Positions 1 through 5,507 of a stretch of DNA of 6,284 nt are shown here, piece after piece. The translations under genes and the position numbers were made by a program. The stretch's first letter is position 1, and each line of letters opens with the position of its first letter. The notes under the pieces were generated by a model, which saw only the letters and a program-made list of their open reading frames with translations, was not told the DNA's origin and did no database searches. Origin of the DNA: Selenomonadaceae bacterium UBA3796 (GTDB lineage Bacteria; Bacillota; Negativicutes; Selenomonadales; Selenomonadaceae); NCBI GenBank assembly GCA_002369175.1, contig DFES01000216.1, positions 1 to 6,284 on the forward strand. The letters run 5' to 3'.

Positions 1-125
1 GGCATAGTGGTGCTATGTCGAGGATGTGTCAACGACGCAGGGACAGTCAAGAACTGTGAAGATGGGGTGAGTGAATTAATCAACACGCCCTAGCCTTACC
101 TATTATTTTAGAGGATGTTGCAGGG
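1..125. other. Unassigned left-edge stretch, hairpin-rich, possible gene tail
   Basis: I recognise no gene here. On the plus strand, frame 1 is open from the window edge to a TAG at 91-93 (30 codons, ending S-E-L-I-N-T-P). Three local inverted repeats follow one another: CATAG/CTATG (3-7 with 13-17, loop TGGTG, extended by G1-C19 and a G-U pair), ACAGT/ACTGT (43-47 with 53-57, 5-nt loop) and a bulged GGG-GTG/CAC-G-CCC stem (64-69 with 84-90) capped by TGA/TCA. Such a chain suggests structured RNA. The last hairpin lacks a T-run, so it is not a clear terminator. One speculative reading is the 3' end of an IS200/IS605-type tnpB gene with its overlapping guide-RNA scaffold, because the frame begins with a G-I-V-V-L-C-R-G stretch resembling the region after the zinc-ribbon in some TnpB proteins. 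This is weak evidence. Confidence 0.3.
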
Positions 126-143
126 ATGTCAACAGGAATTTCC

Positions 144-172
144 TTGCATAGGAAGGGGCTCTGTGGTAAGAT
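144..172 (+). promoter_or_regulatory. Predicted sigma-A promoter of secG, extended -10
   Basis: TTGCAT at 144-149 and TAAGAT at 167-172 are separated by exactly 17 bases. TGG at 164-166 supplies the TGn extended -10 element. Transcription would start near 179, leaving a leader of about 35 nt before the secG start. The -35 is poor (3 of 6 consensus bases), so the extended -10 would carry most of the strength. A second possible -10, TATTAT at 101-106, is closer to consensus but has no convincing -35 partner. Confidence 0.5.
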
Positions 173-213
173 AGAACGTAATCGTATTTGGACAGAAGAG
201 GAGATGGAGGGGC

Positions 214-441
214 TTGCTTACCATTTTGATGATAGTGGATGCGCTGGTTGCGATTGCGCTCATTGCGGCAGTTCTCGGACAAGAGGCGAAGTCGGCGGGC
301 ATGGGCGGTATGGATGGCGGCGGGGATACCGTATTCAGCAGCAAGGCCAGGGGACTGGATGCTCTCCTTGCCCGTGTTACTGTGGTTCTCGCTGTGTTGT
401 TTGCCGTGATTACGATTGTAATCGCGCGCATGACGTCATAA
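214..441 (+). CDS. secG: Preprotein translocase subunit SecG
   Basis: SecG is the small accessory subunit of the SecYEG channel in the cytoplasmic membrane and helps SecA-driven export. The 75-residue product has the family's two-helix hairpin: a hydrophobic segment at about residues 2-21, a cytoplasmic Gly-rich loop (G29-M-G-G-M-D-G-G-G, then T-V-F-S-S and A45-R-G-L-D), and a second hydrophobic segment at about 55-71. The R-G-x-D-x-L-L-x-R-x-T signature before the second helix is typical, and the length fits (family about 70-80 residues in Firmicutes). The start is TTG 214, with GGAG at 200-203 about 10 nt upstream. The alternative ATG at 229 would remove much of the first helix and lies too far from the Shine-Dalgarno. 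It has its own promoter upstream and a terminator directly after the TAA, so it can be made as a single-gene transcript or read through into the genes behind. Confidence 0.9.
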   Translation: MLTILMIVDALVAIALIAAVLGQEAKSAGMGGMDGGGDTVFSSKARGLDALLARVTVVLAVLFAVITIVIARMTS

Positions 442-447
442 TTCCGG

Positions 448-484
448 ACGTCCTCAACCCCATGGAGGGAGGGGGGCGTTTTTT
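448..484 (+). terminator. Rho-independent terminator or attenuator after secG
   Basis: ACGTCCTC (448-455) pairs with the G-rich arm ending GGGCGT (472-479), giving 8 pairs including two G-U. After a 2x2 internal loop, CCC (458-460) pairs with GGG (467-469). A run of six T (479-484) follows at once. It begins 7 nt after the secG stop and about 35 nt before the esterase start. I see no promoter between it and the esterase gene, so it probably acts as a partial terminator that lowers expression of the downstream genes relative to secG. Confidence 0.6.
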
Positions 485-502
485 GTTTCGCGGGAAGTTT
501 GC

Positions 503-513
503 AGGAAGGGGGA
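503..513 (+). promoter_or_regulatory. Shine-Dalgarno site that sets the esterase start
   Basis: This AGGAAGGGGGA tract is the only strong ribosome binding site near the esterase gene. It lies downstream of TTG 499, the first in-frame start, which rules that codon out. It is 6 nt before TTG 520, which is therefore the preferred start. Confidence 0.6.
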
Positions 514-519
514 GTTTGC

Positions 520-1272
520 TTGATCTTGCCTGGAGCGGAACCATTTTTTCTGCCGGGCAGCGCAAAGGGTGTTCTGCTTGTTCACGGTTTTACCGGGCTC
601 CCGGCGGAGCTCCTGCTCATGGGAAAATACCTGCAGGAGCAGGGGTTTACGGTAATGGGGATCCGGTTGGCAGGACACGGTACGACGGCAGAGGATATGT
701 CTCATATGACAGATGAGGATTGGATGGACTCGGTGAGGGATGGCTATGCTCTTTTATCCGGCTGTACGGAGAGCGTGTCCGTCATTGGGCATTCCATGGG
801 GGGGCTTTTTGCCCTTCTTCTGGCAGCGGAGGAGCGGATTGACCGTGTTGTGAGCCTGGCAGCTCCCATTGTGATCGCAGAGGAGCGGGGGATCAAATTC
901 CTGCCTCCGCGGGAGGTTTCCGAGGGGCTCTTTGTGCCGAAGGCAAGACGGAACCTCAAGAATGTTCCGCCAGTTGTGAACCACACCTATCGAAAGATGC
1001 CCCTGATTTCCGTTCACGAAATGCTGGACGTTATTGAAAGGGTGAAGCATTACATGCCGGAAGTGAAGGTTCCAACGCTCATCGTCCACAGCAGGAAGGA
1101 TCACACGGCAGCGCCGGAGAGCGCAGAATACATATACGGACACATTGGGAGCCGGGAGAAGGAAATCTACTGGAGGGAGAATTCCGGTCATTTGCTTCCC
1201 TTGGAAGAGGGGCGGGAAATCATCTTCGAGAAGGTAGCGGCGTTTTTGCAGAAAGGATTACAGAAAACGTGA
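520..1272 (+). CDS. est: Carboxylesterase, alpha/beta hydrolase (Est30/YvaK family)
   Basis: This is a cytoplasmic serine hydrolase of the thermophilic-Bacillus Est30 carboxylesterase family, which hydrolyses short- and medium-chain carboxylic esters; the natural substrate is unknown. From TTG 520 the protein has 250 residues, close to the roughly 247 of Est30. The oxyanion-hole motif H22-G-F-T-G follows the first core strand, the nucleophile elbow is G90-H-S92-M-G-G, and the other triad members are Asp194 (H-S-R-K-D-H) and His224 (N-S-G-H-L). All positions fit an active enzyme. There is no signal peptide. Starting at 499 would add seven residues that lie under the ribosome binding site, and TTG 526 is a less likely alternative. 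The stop overlaps the rnr start by 4 nt, so translation is probably coupled. Bacillus subtilis keeps the same neighbourhood (secG-yvaK-rnr-smpB), but no role for the esterase in RNA decay is established. Confidence 0.88.
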   Translation: MILPGAEPFFLPGSAKGVLLVHGFTGLPAELLLMGKYLQEQGFTVMGIRLAGHGTTAEDMSHMTDEDWMDSVRDGYALLSGCTESVSVIGHSMGGLFALLLAAEERIDRVVSLAAPIVIAEERGIKFLPPREVSEGLFVPKARRNLKNVPPVVNHTYRKMPLISVHEMLDVIERVKHYMPEVKVPTLIVHSRKDHTAAPESAEYIYGHIGSREKEIYWRENSGHLLPLEEGREIIFEKVAAFLQKGLQKT

Positions 1273-3752
1273 TAGAGGACTTGAAAAACAGGATCCTGTC
1301 CTACATGGAAAAGGAGGCGTACAAGCCTCTTTTGGCAGAAGATGTGGCAGAAGGAATGCAGCTTACGCCGGAAGATCTGGTGCATTTTTGGGCGGCGATG
1401 GAGGATTTGGAGCAGGAGGCTCTCATCATCCGCAACCGCAGCGACCTTTACGGGTTGCCAAGCCGCATGCATCTCGTTGTGGGACGCCTGTCCATGTCAG
1501 CCAAAGGCTTTGGCTTCATTGTCCCGGATCGGAAAGAGAAGGAAGAAGATTCGGATGTTTTTGTGCCCGGCCCAATGCTCGGTACAGCGATGAACGGGGA
1601 TCGGGTAGTGGCAAGGGTAACACTGTCGGATATTCCCGGACGTTCGCGGGAAGGCGAAATCCTGCGGATTGTGGAGCGGGCGAACAGAAAGATCGTGGGA
1701 ACCTTTGAGGGCAGCAAAACCTTTGGTTTTGTGACCCCCGATGATGCACGGCTTCAGCAGGATATTTTCGTGCCGAAGAACCAATTCTGCGGTGCCAAAA
1801 CAGGAATGAAGGTGGTCGTGGAGATCACGGAATGGCCGACGAAGCGCCACAGCGCTGAGGGCAAGGTCATCGAGGTTCTCGGACGGCGGGGAGCCCCCGG
1901 CGTGGATGTGCTTTCCGTCATGCGGCAGTACGATTTGTCCGAGGAGTTTCCGAAAGACGTGCAGGCAGCTGCCGATGCGACGGAGCGGGCGCCTATGCTT
2001 GAGGAATACCGCGGCCGCAAGGACCGCCGTTATTTTCGTATTGTCACAATCGATGGTGAAGACGCCAAGGATCTGGATGATGGGGTCTATGCAGAAAAAA
2101 AGGAGAATGGCAACCTCTTCCTCGGGGTCTACATCGCTGATGTGAGCTGGTATGTGAAGGAAGGTCTTCCCCTGGATCGCGAAGCGAGGGAAAGGGGAAC
2201 CAGTGTCTATCTTGTGGATCGGGTGATTCCCATGCTTCCCAAGGCGCTCTCCAACGGTATATGCAGTCTGAACGCCGGGGAGGATCGCCTTTCCATGGCC
2301 TGTGAGATGGAGATCGATGGGAATGGAAAAGTTCTTCACTATGAGCTTTTCCCCGCAGTCATCCATGTGTATCGCCGTCTCTCCTACAATATCGTCAATA
2401 AGATACTTGTGGGGCATGAGCAGCCCTTCGTGGATGATAATGCGGATCTGCTTCCCATGCTGAGGACGCTGGCGGAACTTCGCAATGTGCTCAAGGCGAA
2501 GCGCCATGCCCGGGGTGCCATCGATTTTGAGATCCCGGAGGTTAAGGTGAAGCTTGACGAAGAGGGTCATCCCGTGGCGCTGCTCAAAAGGGAGGGGTCC
2601 CTGGCGGAATCCATCATAGAGGAGTGCATGCTGGTTGCAAATGAGACGGTGGCGGAGCATATGGAGAGAAAACACATGCCCTTCCTCTATCGTGTCCATG
2701 AGCAGCCAAAGGGGGATAAGATACAGCAGCTCAATCAGCTTTTGGGAGCCTTCGGTCTTTTCGTCCGCAGCGACGGGGAAGGCAAGATCCGCCCTATGGA
2801 TGTGCAGAGAGCGCTGGAAAAGGTTCAGGGGCGTCCCGAGGAGAAGCTTGTCAGCACGGTTGCCCTGCGTTCTATGCAGCAGGCGCGGTACAGCGAGGAG
2901 AGCCTCGGTCATTTCGGCCTGGCGGCACCTTTTTATACGCATTTCACATCGCCGATACGCCGTTATCCCGATCTTGTGGTGCACCGGCTGTTGCGTGAGA
3001 GCTTTGGGGAGGATGGCATCTCCAGGGCGCGCAGGGAAAAACTCCGGGGCATGCTGCCCGGCATTGCAGAACATTCTTCCAAGCGGGAGCGTGTGGCCAT
3101 TGAGGCGGAACGCGAAACCACCGATATGAAGAAAATCGAGTACATGACGCAGTTCGTGGGCGAGGAGTTCGAGGGAATCATCAGCGGTGTCACGGCGTTT
3201 GGCATGTTTGTGGAACTGGATAACGGCGTGGAGGGGCTCGTCCATGTGTCCACCATGGTGAATGATTACTATGCCTATGCAGAGGAACAATTCTCCATGG
3301 TGGGAGAGCGCACGGGAACCCGGTATCGACTGGGCGATTCGGTGGAGGTCATACTGGCAAGAGCGCGTGTGGAGGAACGTACACTGGATTTTGTCCTGAA
3401 GGGCAACGGCGTATATCATCCAAAGCCTCCGGCGAAGGAGGAAAAGGTTTCCGAGAAAGAGACTTCTTTGCATGCAGAGCGGAAGAAAAAGGGCAAGCAC
3501 TCCAAAGGCAAAGGGAAAAAGGACAGGGAGTTTTCCGAAGAGGAAATGATAGCAGAAGTCCTGCTTGCGGAGGATATGCCCGCGAAAAAGAAGAAACTCC
3601 GCCGCAAAAAGAAGAAGCACAGTGGGGGTAGCGGCGCACCGTGGCCGGATCCTCCCGGATATCAGAGCAAAGGCAAGGGAAGGCCGCCGGGAAAGAAAAA
3701 GGCGAAGCAAAAGCCGCGCCCGCACAGGTCGAAGTCCGGAAACAAAAAATGA
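1269..3752 (+). CDS. rnr: Ribonuclease R, 3'-5' exoribonuclease
   Basis: RNase R is a processive hydrolytic 3'-5' exoribonuclease that unwinds structured RNA, and it works in mRNA and rRNA quality control and in trans-translation. The 827-residue product shows the full domain order: N-terminal winged helix (about 1-65), two cold-shock domains (about 72-130, with K-G-F-G-F-I-V; about 142-200, with K-T-F-G-F-V-T), the RNB catalytic domain (about 255-580) and an S1 domain (about 630-712, with G-M-F-V-E-L). The metal-binding set is Asp262, Asp268, Asp270 and Asp271 (D-x5-D-L-D-D), and the H558-F-T-S-P-I-R-R-Y motif carries the catalytic Arg. The C-terminal tail is strongly basic: 36 of the last 107 residues are Lys or Arg, with an acidic patch at about 753-769. 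In E. coli the Lys-rich tail is needed for recruitment to tmRNA/SmpB-rescued ribosomes, which fits the smpB gene next door. The start is GTG 1269, overlapping the esterase stop (GTGA), with AAAGGA at 1252-1257. Confidence 0.96.
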   Translation: MIEDLKNRILSYMEKEAYKPLLAEDVAEGMQLTPEDLVHFWAAMEDLEQEALIIRNRSDLYGLPSRMHLVVGRLSMSAKGFGFIVPDRKEKEEDSDVFVPGPMLGTAMNGDRVVARVTLSDIPGRSREGEILRIVERANRKIVGTFEGSKTFGFVTPDDARLQQDIFVPKNQFCGAKTGMKVVVEITEWPTKRHSAEGKVIEVLGRRGAPGVDVLSVMRQYDLSEEFPKDVQAAADATERAPMLEEYRGRKDRRYFRIVTIDGEDAKDLDDGVYAEKKENGNLFLGVYIADVSWYVKEGLPLDREARERGTSVYLVDRVIPMLPKALSNGICSLNAGEDRLSMACEMEIDGNGKVLHYELFPAVIHVYRRLSYNIVNKILVGHEQPFVDDNADLLPMLRTLAELRNVLKAKRHARGAIDFEIPEVKVKLDEEGHPVALLKREGSLAESIIEECMLVANETVAEHMERKHMPFLYRVHEQPKGDKIQQLNQLLGAFGLFVRSDGEGKIRPMDVQRALEKVQGRPEEKLVSTVALRSMQQARYSEESLGHFGLAAPFYTHFTSPIRRYPDLVVHRLLRESFGEDGISRARREKLRGMLPGIAEHSSKRERVAIEAERETTDMKKIEYMTQFVGEEFEGIISGVTAFGMFVELDNGVEGLVHVSTMVNDYYAYAEEQFSMVGERTGTRYRLGDSVEVILARARVEERTLDFVLKGNGVYHPKPPAKEEKVSEKETSLHAERKKKGKHSKGKGKKDREFSEEEMIAEVLLAEDMPAKKKKLRRKKKKHSGGSGAPWPDPPGYQSKGKGRPPGKKKAKQKPRPHRSKSGNKK

Positions 3753-3767
3753 GGAGAGGCCAGAACC

Positions 3768-4241
3768 ATGGGAAAGAAAAATGAAGGTGTCAAAATCGCC
3801 TGTGAAAACCGAAAAGCGCGGCATGATTACTTCATTCATGAAACGTATGAGACCGGCATGGCCCTGCAGGGAACGGAGGTAAAATCCCTGCGGGCAGGGC
3901 GCGCCAATCTCAAGGACAGCTATGCCGAAATCAAGAATGGAGAAGTTTTTGTGCAGAACATGCACATCAGCCCCTATGAGCAGGGGAATATCTTCAATCA
4001 CGACCCAAGGCGCCCGCGGAAGCTTCTCATGCACAAGGCAGAGATCGTGAAGCTCTTCAGCAAGACCCGGGAAAAGGGTTTTACGCTGGTTCCTCTGAAG
4101 ATCTATTTCAAAAGGGGCAAGGCCAAATTGGAATTGGCGCTTGCCAGCGGCAAGCACAATTACGATAAACGTCAGGATCTCAAGGCGCGGGCGGACAAGC
4201 GCGATATGGATCGCGCCCTGCGGGAACGGCAGAAGTATTGA
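3768..4241 (+). CDS. smpB: SsrA-binding protein SmpB
   Basis: SmpB binds the tRNA-like domain of tmRNA and delivers it to stalled ribosomes; its C-terminal tail sits in the empty mRNA channel. The 157-residue product has the family's usual length. It carries the N-terminal N-R-K-A-R-H-D-Y-F-I region, the OB-fold motif G35-T-E-V-K-S-L-R with A-N-L-K-D-S-Y after it, the H-I-S-P-Y segment, and the basic tail beginning G128-K-H-N-Y-D-K-R. The Y-D-K-R and following D-K-R-D-M-D-R-A-L-R residues form the ribosome-probing helix. The ATG has a GAGGAGAGG ribosome binding site (3751-3759) that begins inside the rnr stop codon. The gene is 15 nt behind rnr and in the same transcription unit. The tmRNA gene ssrA, often close by in Firmicutes, is not in this window. 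Confidence 0.97.
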   Translation: MGKKNEGVKIACENRKARHDYFIHETYETGMALQGTEVKSLRAGRANLKDSYAEIKNGEVFVQNMHISPYEQGNIFNHDPRRPRKLLMHKAEIVKLFSKTREKGFTLVPLKIYFKRGKAKLELALASGKHNYDKRQDLKARADKRDMDRALRERQKY

Positions 4242-4277
4242 AGGATGGCAGCGCGCCTGAATTTTCGGGTGTCGATG

Positions 4278-4340
4278 GCCAGCCATGAAAAAAGGACGTA
4301 CATCCTGTGGAAGGATATGCGTCCTTTTTTCATGGCTGGC
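4278..4340. terminator. Bidirectional terminator between smpB and cheB
   Basis: The arms 4278-4298 and 4320-4340 are perfect 21-base inverted repeats. Inside them ATCCT (4302-4306) pairs in register with AGGAT (4312-4316) around a 5-nt loop, interrupted only by a G-T pair, an A-T pair and one C/A mismatch. On the plus strand, the inner hairpin closed by GGACG/CGTCC is followed by six T (4325-4330). On the minus strand, the complement of the A-run at 4288-4293 gives the same hairpin followed by six T. It thus serves smpB from the left and cheB from the right. The right arm contains the last codons and stop of cheB. Confidence 0.88.
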
Positions 4341-5493
4341 GCACCAGCTGGGTTATGGCTGAGGCTATGGAGGTCAGGGGAAGCTGATGTTCTACGGCAC
4401 CCATTTCCCAAGCGGTCTTCGGCATGCCGTAGACAACGCAGGTAGCTTCATTCTGGCCAAGCGTGGGGGAGCCGGCCTTCCGCATTTTAAGGAGTCCCGC
4501 AGCGCCGTCATGTCCCATGCCGGTGAGGATGATTCCTGCGGCAGTACCTCCGATATTGGCGGCAACGGAATCAAAAAGTACGTCCACTGACGGGCGGCAG
4601 CTATGAACCTTTGGCCCCGGTCCGCAAGCGATCATGATGGAGCCGCCGCTTCGATACACGGTCATGTGCAGGTTGCCCGGCGCGATATAAACCGTATCAT
4701 GCTCCACCTGGTCACCGTTGGAGGCTTCCTTGACACGGAGCTTGCATTCATCATCCAGCCGTTTGGCGAAAAGTTTGGCGAAGAGGGGCGGGATGTGCTG
4801 GGTGATGACAATGCCGGGCATGGGCGGACTCAACTCCTTCAGTATGGTGGAAAGAGCCTCTGTGCCTCCGGTGGAGGAGCCGATGGCAATAAGTTCGATT
4901 TTTCTGCCGGAATGGCGGATGGAATTCAGCGGGGCGGCAGGAGGCGCTGAAGCAGCCGAAGAGGACTGGCCGGGGGATGCCATCCGCTGCTGCTTCCAGG
5001 AAGCTCGCGTCATGATCGCTCCCGGCCGCAGGCTTGTCGCTGGAGAAGCTGCGGCCGGATGGCTTGTGGACGGACTGCCCGCAGCAGGGGAAGACGCTTT
5101 CTGAGTGCGCGCTAACTGTACGACACGGTTGGCAATCTCTTCATGGAACATGGGCTTGGAATTTGCATCCATCGGCCTTGTAACGTAATCGGAGATGCCG
5201 AAACGGGCGACGGTGGTCTTTTCCTTGGACAGGAACCCGAAGGTGATGATGGGGATATCCGGATGTTCCCGCAGCAGGGAAAGAAGCCGCTGTCCGTTGA
5301 TCTGTATCTGGGACACGGTATAGTTGAGGACGATGACGTCCGGATGGAACAAGGACACCTTCTCCAAGGCATCGACGGGCTCCGTGGTCTTTTCCACCAG
5401 GCTTCCGGGAGGCAAATGCTGCCGCAGTCCATCTGCCAGCTCGTCGCATAAAAATATGGAATTGTCGATCACAAGCACTCGAACTGCACTCAC
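4330..5493 (-). CDS. cheB: CheB-type chemotaxis methylesterase with degenerate receiver
   Basis: CheB removes methyl groups from glutamates of chemoreceptors (and deamidates glutamines) to adapt chemotactic signalling; it is cytoplasmic and acts on receptor arrays. From GTG 5493 the product has 387 residues. The methylesterase domain (about 198-387) is intact: Ser207 in G-S-S-T-G-G, His233 in T-Q-H-I-P and Asp329 in G-M-G-H-D-G-A match the E. coli triad Ser164, His190, Asp286. The receiver domain (1-125) is clearly homologous but degenerate: I9-D-N11-S replaces V-D-D-S, Asn57 (AAC) replaces the phosphoacceptor Asp, Gly86 stands at the switch Ser/Thr, and Arg106 replaces the conserved Lys. A linker rich in Ala, Ser and Pro (about 133-198) joins them. 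GTG 5493 has a well-placed Shine-Dalgarno; ATG 5571 would add 26 residues without one. No other che gene is adjacent. It converges on smpB and is divergent from the SufB-like gene. The methylesterase call is firm; phosphorylation-independent control is inference. Confidence 0.93.
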   Translation of the reverse strand: MSAVRVLVIDNSIFLCDELADGLRQHLPPGSLVEKTTEPVDALEKVSLFHPDVIVLNYTVSQIQINGQRLLSLLREHPDIPIITFGFLSKEKTTVARFGISDYVTRPMDANSKPMFHEEIANRVVQLARTQKASSPAAGSPSTSHPAAASPATSLRPGAIMTRASWKQQRMASPGQSSSAASAPPAAPLNSIRHSGRKIELIAIGSSTGGTEALSTILKELSPPMPGIVITQHIPPLFAKLFAKRLDDECKLRVKEASNGDQVEHDTVYIAPGNLHMTVYRSGGSIMIACGPGPKVHSCRPSVDVLFDSVAANIGGTAAGIILTGMGHDGAAGLLKMRKAGSPTLGQNEATCVVYGMPKTAWEMGAVEHQLPLTSIASAITQLVRQP

Positions 5494-5497
5494 ATCA

Positions 5498-5507
5498 ATC
5501 ACCCGCT
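5498..5507 (-). promoter_or_regulatory. Shine-Dalgarno site that sets the cheB start
   Basis: Read on the minus strand this is AGCGGGTGAT, matching 8 of 10 bases of the ideal AGGAGGTGAT. Its GGG core is 8 nt from GTG 5493. The open frame continues upstream for 62 more codons to ATG 5679, but no ribosome binding site precedes that codon or ATG 5571, so the extension is probably not translated. Confidence 0.55.

Noticed and set aside
64..112. Hairpin at 64-90 followed by T-rich sequence as a terminator
   Set aside because: The stem is bulged and the T-rich part (101-109) begins more than 10 nt after the stem, so it lacks the adjoining U-tract of an intrinsic terminator.
126..716. 196-codon plus-strand frame covering secG and the start of the esterase gene
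   Set aside because: It overlaps secG, the terminator and the esterase in another frame. The Cys- and Gly-rich translation looks like an out-of-frame reading, and SecG is unmistakable.
3579..3630. A-rich runs in the rnr tail as a programmed frameshift site
   Set aside because: The frame stays open to a normal stop with smpB correctly spaced behind it, and no heptameric slippery site with a clear downstream stimulator is evident.
4242..4277. Possible ssrA (tmRNA) gene next to smpB
   Set aside because: Only 36 nt separate the smpB stop from the terminator repeat, far too little for a tmRNA of about 350 nt, and no tRNA-like ends are seen elsewhere in the window.
1497..4286. 929-codon open frame on the minus strand opposite rnr and smpB
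   Set aside because: It is aligned codon for codon with two well-supported genes and arises from their avoidance of TTA, CTA and TCA. The translation resembles no family I know, and no ribosome binding site or promoter precedes it.
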